A stretch of 64,000 bases of DNA from CAYOSU01 sp964406735 (GTDB lineage: Bacteria; Bacillota; Clostridia; Christensenellales; CAMQZB01), in assembly GCA_964406735.1 (NCBI GenBank), contig CAYOSU010000004.1:1-64000 (forward strand), written 5' to 3'. Below the pieces are notes generated by a model that worked only from the letters and a program-made list of their open reading frames with translations, had not been told where the DNA came from and did not search any database. Of this stretch, positions 57,453 through 64,000 are shown in pieces. How positions within the stretch are numbered: the stretch's first letter is position 1; every line of letters begins with the position of its first letter. A program made the position numbers and the translations under genes.

Positions 57453-58406
57453 ATGCCAACAATTGATAGGGTAGCATTTACGGTATTCGGCGTTGAAATA
57501 TACTGGTACGCAATAATAATCGTCATCGGAATGATAGTGGGCGTATCGTCCATTTTGCTTCTTGCAAAGCACAAAAAGCTCAACCCCGACGACCTTCTCG
57601 ACATAATCCTTTTCGCCCTTCCGCTTGGAATAGTAGGCGCAAGGCTATACTACGTCATAACGGACTGGGACGACAGTTGGACTTTTGCGCAGATATTTGC
57701 GATCCGTGACGGCGGACTTGCGATATACGGCGGAATAATCGGCGGACTCATAACGGGTCTTGTCGTTGCGAAAATAAAAAAGATGACCTGGCAGGACATA
57801 CTTGCCATGCTCGATATATTCGCAGTCGGCGTAATCATCGGTCAGTCTATCGGCCGCTGGGGCAACTTCGTAAATCAAGAGGCGTACGGCCAGTTGATAA
57901 CCAACCCTGCGTTGCAGTTCTTTCCTCTTGCGGTATATGTTCACGGCAGCTGGTATCACGCAACCTTCTTCTACGAGTCGATGTGGAATTTAGTGGGCTA
58001 TATAGGCTTACTCATCCTCAACATCAAAAAGCCCGATTGGCGTGGAATAAGCTGCTTCTCGTATTTTGTATACTACGGCTTGGGCAGAGCTTGGATAGAG
58101 GGCTTGCGCTCTGATAGCCTTTACTTTTTGAAGAACATATTGGGTGAAACGATACGAATATCGCAGGCGCTCTCGATAATATTGGTGATCGCAGGCATTG
58201 CCTGCATAATAGCAATAGTCAAGGTAGACAAGGCTCACCCCGAATTTAACCTGATGGGACACGCGCCAAAGGCTCAGCCCGTTTTGGCTGAGGCGTCGGA
58301 GACGACTTCCGCAGATGCTGAAGCTCCCGTTTTGGAAGAGATAAAAGAGGAAGAAGCTGTCGCTTTGACTGAAGAGCCTCAGGGAGAGGAAAAAGCGGAG
58401 GAATAA
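57453..58406 (+). CDS. lgt: Prolipoprotein diacylglyceryl transferase
   Basis: A 317-residue membrane enzyme that attaches diacylglycerol to lipoprotein cysteines. Seven membrane segments are expected; the signature is RWGNFVNQEAYG, with DGGLAIYGGIIGG and FYESMWNLVGY. The last 60 residues are an extra Glu/Ala-rich acidic tail (from about residue 258) not needed for catalysis. At least two lipoproteins (35075, 62074) occur in the window as clients. Confidence 0.96.
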   Translation: MPTIDRVAFTVFGVEIYWYAIIIVIGMIVGVSSILLLAKHKKLNPDDLLDIILFALPLGIVGARLYYVITDWDDSWTFAQIFAIRDGGLAIYGGIIGGLITGLVVAKIKKMTWQDILAMLDIFAVGVIIGQSIGRWGNFVNQEAYGQLITNPALQFFPLAVYVHGSWYHATFFYESMWNLVGYIGLLILNIKKPDWRGISCFSYFVYYGLGRAWIEGLRSDSLYFLKNILGETIRISQALSIILVIAGIACIIAIVKVDKAHPEFNLMGHAPKAQPVLAEASETTSADAEAPVLEEIKEEEAVALTEEPQGEEKAEE

Positions 58407-58407
58407 C

Positions 58408-58764
58408 ATGAAAAAGCGTTTATATGAGCTGTGCATTTCGGTCGTTACGTTGATAACGGCAATATTGTGGCTTGTCAGCACCTTCGTCGAGGGCTTTGAC
58501 TTCGGTGTTATGGGCTTTTTTGCGACGACGCTTTGCGCCGTAGGATTAATAAGCATAGTTTTCGGCATCATCGAGAAAAAGTATTGGCGCATAATACTCG
58601 GCGGCGTAGCGGTATTTTTCGGTGCGGTAGCGTTGCTTGCAAAGCTTGACCTTCTGAAAGGTGTAATGATAATATGCATAATAATCATCGTCGGTGCGAT
58701 AACGTCTATACTTTCGATAATAACAAGCAAAGGAAATAAATGGGATGCAGGAAAGAACGACTAA
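58408..58764 (+). CDS. Small four-segment membrane protein
   Basis: A 118-residue protein with about four hydrophobic helices and a Lys-rich end. No family recognised. It starts 1 bp after lgt and overlaps the start of pncB by 20 bp, so it is translationally linked to both. Confidence 0.75.
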   Translation: MKKRLYELCISVVTLITAILWLVSTFVEGFDFGVMGFFATTLCAVGLISIVFGIIEKKYWRIILGGVAVFFGAVALLAKLDLLKGVMIICIIIIVGAITSILSIITSKGNKWDAGKND

Positions 58765-60205
58765 GATAAAAAGAAACCTCTCGATGCTGACGGACTACTA
58801 TCAGCTTACGATGGCAAACGGCTATTACCTCGAGGGGAGATCTGACAGAGAGGCGGTATTCGATATTTTTTACCGCCAGAACGACTTTGACTATGCGATA
58901 GTCGCAGGACTCGAACAGGCGATAGATTACCTCAAAAATCTGCGCTTTGAGGATGACGATATAGAATATCTCCGCTCCTGCGGCGATTTCGACGAGGGCT
59001 TCCTCGAGCATTTGAGGAGCTTCCGCTTCACGGGCGACGTATACGCACTCCCCGAGGGCACGGTGGTCTTCCCGATGGAGCCTATTCTTACCGTCAAAGC
59101 ACCCCTTGAGCAGGCGCAGATAATAGAGACCGCCCTTCTTACGATAATAAATCACCAAACGCTGATTGCGACAAAGGGCGCAAGAGTAAAGCAGGCGGCA
59201 GGAGATACCACCGTTTTGGAGTTCGGACTCAGACGTGCTCAAGGCCCTGACGCGGGCATTTACGGCGCAAGAGCGGCTGTTTTGGGCGGCTGTGACGCAA
59301 CGAGCAACGTGCTTGCGGCAAAGGAATTCGGCATTCCGTGCAAGGGAACGCACTCCCATTCGTGGGTAATGTCCTTTCCCGACGAGCTTACTGCGTTCAG
59401 AGAGTACGCAAGACTTTACCCGAATAACTGCTTGCTTTTGGTAGACACCTACGACACCTTAAAGAGCGGTGTTCCGAACGCAATAACGGTTTTCAAGGAG
59501 ATGAGGGAAAAGGGCTTAGAACCGTCAGGCATAAGGCTTGACTCGGGCGACCTTTCCTACCTTTCCAAGAAAGCGAGGAAGATGCTCGACGAGGCAGGCT
59601 TTGAGAACGCCAAGATATGCGTATCCTCGGACTTAGACGAAAACCTCATCCAGTCCCTCATACATCAGGGCGCAAAGATAGACATCTGGGGCGTAGGAAC
59701 CAAGCTCATCACCTCTTACGATATGCCATCTCTCGGCGGCGTATACAAGATGAGTGCGATATACGAAAACGGCGTCGAGATCCCCAAGATCAAGCTTTCT
59801 GACAATGCGATAAAGATAACCAACCCCGGCTACAAGTCGGTGTACAGGATATATAACAAGGAAACAGGCAAGGCTATAGCCGACCTTATAGGTCTCAAAG
59901 GCGAAAAGTTCCCCGAGGACGAGCTTACGATATTCCACCCCGTCGAGACTTGGAAGCAGATGACGCTCACAAATTACTATATAAAAGAGCTTCACGTCGA
60001 GATAATGAGACGAGGCGAGGTAGTATACGACTTCCCCACTCTTTCAAAGGCACGTGAATATTGCAAGGCGGACAAAGAGACCTTCTGGGAGGAGTATAGG
60101 AGACTTACCAACCCCGAGACGTATAAGGTAGACCTTTCAAAGAACTTATACGACTTGAAGACAAAGATGATATCCGAACTTAGAGGAGTCAAAAAGAACG
60201 GCTGA
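58745..60205 (+). CDS. pncB: Nicotinate phosphoribosyltransferase
   Basis: A 486-residue enzyme joining nicotinate to PRPP in NAD salvage. It begins MLTDYYQLTMANGYYLEGRS, then GDTTVLEFGLRRAQGPDAGI and GTHSHSWVMSFPDELTAF with the phosphorylated His region, and GIRLDSGDLSYLSKKARKML and GVGTKLITSYDMPSLGGVYK in the type II NAPRTase order. Completes the pathway begun by the nicotinamidase at 8036. The start overlaps the preceding gene by 20 bp. Confidence 0.95.
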   Translation: MQERTTKIKRNLSMLTDYYQLTMANGYYLEGRSDREAVFDIFYRQNDFDYAIVAGLEQAIDYLKNLRFEDDDIEYLRSCGDFDEGFLEHLRSFRFTGDVYALPEGTVVFPMEPILTVKAPLEQAQIIETALLTIINHQTLIATKGARVKQAAGDTTVLEFGLRRAQGPDAGIYGARAAVLGGCDATSNVLAAKEFGIPCKGTHSHSWVMSFPDELTAFREYARLYPNNCLLLVDTYDTLKSGVPNAITVFKEMREKGLEPSGIRLDSGDLSYLSKKARKMLDEAGFENAKICVSSDLDENLIQSLIHQGAKIDIWGVGTKLITSYDMPSLGGVYKMSAIYENGVEIPKIKLSDNAIKITNPGYKSVYRIYNKETGKAIADLIGLKGEKFPEDELTIFHPVETWKQMTLTNYYIKELHVEIMRRGEVVYDFPTLSKAREYCKADKETFWEEYRRLTNPETYKVDLSKNLYDLKTKMISELRGVKKNG

Positions 60206-60223
60206 GACGCCAAACGAGGGAAA

Positions 60224-60790
60224 ATGAAAGAATTGCAGGACAGAAAATACTCCGTGCAGGAAGTCAAAGAGCTTTTGCGCGAGGAGTCGTTTGAATACGA
60301 AAACACCCTATCCGACCAAAAGGAGAGGATATTTTCGCTTGTCAACGAGAACGAGACCTTGAAAGAGGAGATAAAAAAGTACAAAGACAAGGAGTCTGCA
60401 ATTTCCGAAGCGCTCGTGTCGGCGATATCCAAGTCAAAAGAGATAGAGCTTGCCTCCAAGAAAAAGTTCGAGGGCAACCTAATCCGCTTAAAGGTCTTTG
60501 AGGGAAAGCTCGTTTCGTACTACAAACGACTGCTTGCGAAATACCCCCTCGACGACAACTTGCTCAGCACCGAAGAGTTCCTTCACAAAATGGACGAGAT
60601 ACTCGGAACGGACTACATGAAAGCGGACGTTTTCAACAGGATGTTCAAGGAGCAAAACCCCACGATGCAAAAGGGCGGAGCGGTCGATTACGGTATGTAC
60701 GAGCCGTCGGAATCGGGCTTTGATATCAACGAAGCGCTCAATCCCTCCGAGGACTTAGAAGCCATCTGTAAGGAGCTTGGCTTGATATAA
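60224..60790 (+). CDS. DivIVA-like coiled-coil protein
   Basis: A 188-residue protein with DivIVA-type layout: a short N-terminal region, then a long coiled coil (about residues 20-90, SFEYENTLSDQKERIFSLVN and LKEEIKKYKDKESAISEALV), and a C-terminal acidic part. It is probably a polar or septal scaffold or division-related. Follows pncB by 18 bp. The typical DivIVA membrane-binding Phe/Arg tip is not clear, so the assignment is at superfamily level. Confidence 0.72.
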   Translation: MKELQDRKYSVQEVKELLREESFEYENTLSDQKERIFSLVNENETLKEEIKKYKDKESAISEALVSAISKSKEIELASKKKFEGNLIRLKVFEGKLVSYYKRLLAKYPLDDNLLSTEEFLHKMDEILGTDYMKADVFNRMFKEQNPTMQKGGAVDYGMYEPSESGFDINEALNPSEDLEAICKELGLI

Positions 60791-60839
60791 AAATATAGAC
60801 CAAGCAATTAGCAATAAAAACAAGTATGATTATCTAAGA

Positions 60840-60870
60840 AGACCCAAGCATAACGCTCGGGTCTTTTTTA
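60840..60870 (+). terminator. Terminator after the lgt-pncB-divIVA operon
   Basis: AGACCC-A-AGC/GCT-C-GGGTCT with ATAAC loop and TTTTTT. Confidence 0.85.
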
Positions 60871-61028
60871 TACCCCGTAAATACTTGCTTTATCTTAACT
60901 ATTTTTATCGACAGGCGGCGGAGTGACCTTGCTTCCCGTATCGCAGTGTTCGTCCTTCGATATACTTCCGTTATACCGCTTTAACTTGAAGCTTATGCTT
61001 GACATAACGGAAAATTTCGCATTTGTTA
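60871..61028. other. Gene-free stretch before the acetyltransferase promoter
   Basis: AT-rich sequence with no gene I can support; a 70-codon frame at 60923 lacks a ribosome-binding site and crosses the promoter. Confidence 0.5.
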
Positions 61029-61057
61029 TTGACAACAATCGTTTTAAGATGTATTAT
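61029..61057 (+). promoter_or_regulatory. Consensus promoter of the acetyltransferase leader
   Basis: TTGACA (61029-61034), 17 bp, TATTAT (61052-61057). The predicted start near 61064 leaves a leader of about 155 nt. Confidence 0.8.
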
Positions 61058-61063
61058 ATATGT

Positions 61064-61212
61064 GGCGGAAGCCAAAATATTTTTTTAGGAGCGTGCTTTT
61101 TGAGAAAGTACTCACAAACGGAGTCGGTAGCGTAAGTCGAGAAGGCTTACCTCAACCGAAAGCCTCCTCGACGAAGAGTGTCGGTTGTAAGTCAACAACG
61201 ATTCAGGAGGAA
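61064..61212 (+). promoter_or_regulatory. Structured 5' leader with H-type pseudoknot (riboswitch-like)
   Basis: GTCGAG-AA-GGCTT (61136-61148) pairs with AAGCC-TC-CTCGAC (61160-61172), an 11-bp interrupted helix. Its loop holds CAACCGA (61153-61159), which is perfectly complementary to TCGGTTG (61181-61187) downstream, giving an H-type pseudoknot, and to TCGGT (61124-61128) upstream. The same TCGGTTG can instead pair its GTTG with CAAC (61193-61196) just before the ribosome-binding site AGGAGG. These exclusive pairings are typical of a translation-controlling RNA switch. I do not recognise a known riboswitch class. Confidence 0.5.
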
Positions 61213-61218
61213 TAAAAA

Positions 61219-61845
61219 ATGAACAAAAATGACGGCATAATTATCCGAAAGGAAAGAGAAGAAGACTACCGCAAGACGGAAAACTTAGTACGAGAGGCGT
61301 TTTGGGATGTTTACAGAGAGGGCGCAGTGGAGCACTACGTTCTGCATTGTATGCGCAAAGATCCCGATTTTGTCAACGAGCTTGACTTCGTAATGGAAAA
61401 AGACGGCGAAATAATAGGCCAGACCGTTGCGATGAAAGCGAAAGTCGAGACGAAAGAGGGTGCAATAGACGTTCTCACGATAGGACCTATCTGCATAAGC
61501 AAACGCTTTCAAAAGAAAGGGTTAGGAAAGAAGCTTTTGGACTATACGCTACAAAAGGCTTCAGAGCAAGGCTTTGGCGCTGTGCTTTTCACGGGCGATA
61601 TAGGCTTTTACGGCAAAAGCGGTTTCGTAGTCGCAAAAACGCTCGGAATAACCTATTTTGACGATCCTGCGGCTGATTACTTCCTTGCCAAGGAGCTTCA
61701 AAAGGGCTTTTTCGACGGCAAGAAAGGAACGTACAAAGATCCAAAGGTATACTTTGCGGCAAGCGAGAACGAAGAGGATTTTTCAGCGTTCGACAGCTCT
61801 TTTCCCAAAAAGGATAAGAATAAGAAAGATTGTCAGATATTCTGA
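61219..61845 (+). CDS. GNAT-family N-acetyltransferase
   Basis: A 208-residue acetyltransferase: IIRKEREEDYRKTENLVREA at the start, EIIGQTVAMKAKVE, LTIGPICISKRFQKKGLGKKLLDYTL with the acetyl-CoA motif QKKGLGKK, and AVLFTGDIGFYGKSGFV. The acceptor is unknown. The C-terminal 25 residues are Lys/Asp/Glu rich. A structured leader with a strong promoter precedes it, so expression is probably RNA-regulated. Confidence 0.9.
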   Translation: MNKNDGIIIRKEREEDYRKTENLVREAFWDVYREGAVEHYVLHCMRKDPDFVNELDFVMEKDGEIIGQTVAMKAKVETKEGAIDVLTIGPICISKRFQKKGLGKKLLDYTLQKASEQGFGAVLFTGDIGFYGKSGFVVAKTLGITYFDDPAADYFLAKELQKGFFDGKKGTYKDPKVYFAASENEEDFSAFDSSFPKKDKNKKDCQIF

Positions 61846-61915
61846 CAAAAAAGCGTAAATTTTGGCGTTTGTCGGGCTGAAAAGCCCGACTGAACGCAAA
61901 ATTTCAGGAGATGTT

Positions 61916-62077
61916 ATGGCAACATCGCAAGAATATATCGAGTTCGTCTGCGGAATGATAGATACGAACTTTCCGAATATATTGGACGTAGAGGACAGAG
62001 AGCTTACCGCAACGGTCGTTGAGATATTAGAAGCCGTTACGCCACTTCCCAAAAAGAAAGCGAGGATAAAAAAATGA
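61916..62077 (+). CDS. Small protein, possible shortened TfoX-like
   Basis: A 53-residue protein, start 61916 behind AGGAGATGTT. Its first ten residues (MATSQEYIEF) resemble the start of TfoX N-terminal-domain proteins (about 110 residues), and its end (DVEDRELTATVVEILEAVTP followed by a basic tail) resembles their end, while the middle core is absent. An internal deletion of about 55 residues would explain this. The tail overlaps the next gene by 4 bp. Could also be an unrelated small protein. Confidence 0.5.
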   Translation: MATSQEYIEFVCGMIDTNFPNILDVEDRELTATVVEILEAVTPLPKKKARIKK

Positions 62078-62436
62078 AAAAGACTGCGATAATATTAGCC
62101 TTTCTGACTTTTTGCGTGTTTACGCTGAGCTCTTGCGGCGGAAGTATAGAGTTTTCGTCCGGCGATGGCGTAATGAGCTATACGCTCAAAAATTACAGCG
62201 GCGAGGATCAACGAGCGTTCGAGTGCGAAAAAGGCACGGAAATAAAAATAGAGATAGAAAGAACGAGCGGAAGACTTGACATCTCTATAGAAACAGAAAG
62301 CGGTGAGCGTGAATACGTCTCAAATGATGCGTATACGGGAAGCTTCATAATAACGATGAGCGAAAGCGGCGTATACAAGATAACGCTTTTGGCAAAGTTA
62401 GTTGACGGAACGATAACTCTTACTAAGGTAAACTGA
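62074..62436 (+). CDS. Small lipoprotein
   Basis: A 120-residue protein with signal peptide and lipobox LSSC (Cys at about residue 20), followed by a beta-rich domain ending in SGVYKITLLAKLVDGTITLT. No family recognised. It overlaps the preceding gene by 4 bp (ATGA). Confidence 0.82.
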   Translation: MKKTAIILAFLTFCVFTLSSCGGSIEFSSGDGVMSYTLKNYSGEDQRAFECEKGTEIKIEIERTSGRLDISIETESGEREYVSNDAYTGSFIITMSESGVYKITLLAKLVDGTITLTKVN

Positions 62437-62591
62437 CGCAAAAATAATACGAAAAGTGCGCTTAAATACGGCGCATTTTTTATTTTCGTCAAAATAAGGT
62501 CAAAAAATCTGCAATAATCTCAAATTTTTTGCAATAATTGTTTCAAACATTGATATATAATTACCTTAATTAATGTGAAGGAGAATATAGC

Positions 62592-64000
62592 ATGAGAGCA
62601 CTAAGGCTTAGGACGGAATATTTGAAAGACCCTATCGGTATTGGTGAGAGGTCTCCGAGATTATTGTGGAATGACGAGGGAGCAAAAGAACAGACGAGCT
62701 TTGAGCTTAAATACTCCGTCAACGGCAACGAAAAGATTGTAACGAGAAAGACAGCGGAGATGTTCTGCGACCTTCCCGAAAAGCTCAATAGCCGTGACGA
62801 GGTCGAATGGCAGTTGAGAATAACGGACGAAAATGGCGAGACCTCCGTTTGGAGCGAAAAAGCACGCTTTGAGATAGGACTTCTCGACAAAACTGACTTT
62901 GAAGGCAAGTGGATAAGCGGCGACTACAAGCCCCAAAAGAACGTAAGATACCCCGTAGATCACTTCAAAAAGGGATTTAAGCTAAGCGGCAAAGTCAAAA
63001 AAGCAAGGCTATATATGTCCGCTCAGGGAATATACGAAGCTTTTCTCAACGGCAAAAAGATAGGCGAGGACGTTTTAGCACCAGGCTCTACCGATTACAG
63101 AAAGAGGGTACAGTATCAGACCTACGATATAACCTCGCTTCTTGGCGATAGCAACGAGTTCACCGTAGAGCTTGCCGACGGCTGGTATAGAGGAAGTGTC
63201 GGCGCATACGGAAAGACTGCGGTATACGGCAGAGTAACTGCGTTCATCTCGCAGATAGAGATATATTACGAGGACGGCAGGTGCGAAAAGGTACTCAGCG
63301 ATAAAAGCTTTAGCTGGTCAAACGACGGAGCTATACGCTTTGCGGACCTCAAAGACGGCGAAGTCGTGGACGCAAACGCCGCTCCAAGCTATGCAGGAAA
63401 GGCAAAAGAGGTCAAAAAGAGCATCAATCTGTGCGCTTCCGACAACGTTTCTGTCAAGAAAAAAGAAAGCTTCACGCCAACACTCATAGTAACCCCGTCA
63501 GGCAAAAAGGTGCTCGATTTTTCGCAGAATATCGCAGGCTTCATAGGATTCAAGCTCAACGCCAAAAAGGGACAGAGGATAACTCTTCTTGCGGGCGAGA
63601 TAATGAAAGACGGCGAATTTACCCAAAGTAATTTCCAGATAGACAAGCTCGATTACGAGTGGAGCATGCTTGAAGAGTTCACCAAAGTCGTCATGAGCAA
63701 GTACAGCGAAAAGGACAAAGCCCACGTCGTCAAAACGCCCCTTCAAAAGGTTGAGTATACCTGCAAGGACGGCGAGAATGCTTATGAGACGAGATTTGCG
63801 ATCTTCGGTTTCAGATACGTATTGGTCGATGCCGACGTTGATTTCAAGCCCGAGGACTTTTACTCCGTAGCGGTATATTCCGACGTTGAGGAGACCTTGA
63901 GATTCGCAACCTCGAACGACAACGTAAATAAAATAGTAGAGAACACTCGCTGGAGCGTCAAGGGCAACTTTGCCGACGTTCCGACCGACTGCCCCACTCG
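62592..64000 (+). CDS. Alpha-L-rhamnosidase, GH78 (partial, runs off the window)
   Basis: The frame opens at ATG 62592 after AAGGAGAA and stays open to the last base (about 469 codons). It starts LRTEYLKDPIGIGERSPRLL and contains the rhamnosidase N-terminal and concanavalin-like domains, reaching the catalytic-domain block as ADVPTDCPTR at the very edge. No signal peptide. A paralogue of the gene at 4518, with the same layout; its C-terminal half, including the rest of the active site, lies outside the window. Confidence 0.9.
   Translation, partial: MRALRLRTEYLKDPIGIGERSPRLLWNDEGAKEQTSFELKYSVNGNEKIVTRKTAEMFCDLPEKLNSRDEVEWQLRITDENGETSVWSEKARFEIGLLDKTDFEGKWISGDYKPQKNVRYPVDHFKKGFKLSGKVKKARLYMSAQGIYEAFLNGKKIGEDVLAPGSTDYRKRVQYQTYDITSLLGDSNEFTVELADGWYRGSVGAYGKTAVYGRVTAFISQIEIYYEDGRCEKVLSDKSFSWSNDGAIRFADLKDGEVVDANAAPSYAGKAKEVKKSINLCASDNVSVKKKESFTPTLIVTPSGKKVLDFSQNIAGFIGFKLNAKKGQRITLLAGEIMKDGEFTQSNFQIDKLDYEWSMLEEFTKVVMSKYSEKDKAHVVKTPLQKVEYTCKDGENAYETRFAIFGFRYVLVDADVDFKPEDFYSVAVYSDVEETLRFATSNDNVNKIVENTRWSVKGNFADVPTDCPT

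Noticed and set aside
60923..61135. 70-codon frame before the acetyltransferase
   Set aside because: It has no ribosome-binding site and covers the promoter and structured leader.
1..64000. CRISPR array, cas genes, restriction-modification or prophage structural genes
   Set aside because: No array of regularly spaced repeats and no matching proteins were found.
1..64000. Insertion sequence or transposase
   Set aside because: No transposase-like protein and no terminal inverted repeats beyond the integrative element described.

Overview
The window looks like chromosome from an anaerobic, endospore-lineage Firmicute (class Clostridia), probably a plant-polysaccharide-degrading gut organism. 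Support: a spoIIAA-spoIIAB-sigF operon, a Spo0A-type DNA-binding domain, an anaerobic sulfatase-maturase-like radical SAM enzyme, DivIVA and Asp23 proteins, and many intracellular glycosidases with no secretion signal. Genus-level assignment is not possible from sequence alone. Most genes are on the + strand in tight operons, and many intergenic regions hold near-consensus sigma-A promoters (TTGACA-like, 17 bp, TATAAT-like) and hairpin-plus-T-run terminators.

Layout. 1-3196: a tRNA-Asn gene carrying a very small integrative element (integrase, replication-initiator-like protein, small protein, Cro-like repressor) bounded by a perfect 238-bp direct repeat. 3197-4273: a free-standing Spo0A C-terminal-domain protein whose promoter carries Spo0A boxes phased at 10 bp, followed by a broken MerR-like gene. 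4274-14565: GH78 rhamnosidase and PfkB sugar kinase, nicotinamidase, a GH3 beta-glucosidase with reversed domain order, a dipeptidase, a radical SAM maturase and a Fic protein. 14598-24318: housekeeping block (phosphatase, Asp23, nusB, folD, xseA, xseB, ispA, OLE RNA, oapA, tlyA, nadK, argR, recN). 24435-33006: HAD phosphatase, C_GCAxxG protein, PadR/DUF1700/DUF4097 operon, small regulators, nitroreductase, two-component system. 33133-34644: spoIIA operon (minus strand). 34842-37749: an aromatic-amino-acid-type ABC importer behind a leader peptide and an intrinsic terminator. 37888-40424: split TauE/SafE transporter and Ppx/GppA. 40486-48050: LacI regulator divergent from a five-gene operon that fits D-apiose release and catabolism (apiosidase-like hydrolase, split transketolase, FGGY kinase, sugar isomerase). 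48136-54739: AraC/PocR regulator divergent from an L-arabinose operon (GH51, FGGY kinase, araD, araA). 54915-62436: HTH/HD pair, small proteins, lgt, pncB, DivIVA, an acetyltransferase behind a structured leader, a lipoprotein. 62592-end: a second GH78 rhamnosidase, cut by the window edge.

How it fits together. The glycosidases (two GH78, GH51, GH3, apiosidase-like) and the arabinose and putative apiose pathways suggest use of pectic side chains or plant glycosides imported as oligosaccharides; both pentose routes would feed the pentose-phosphate pathway. Strongest points for follow-up: the OLE RNA/OapA locus, the Tyr/Phe-codon attenuator before the ABC importer, the phased Spo0A-box array before a solo Spo0A-C protein, the predicted apiose operon, the minimal tRNA-Asn element, and the pseudoknot leader before the acetyltransferase.
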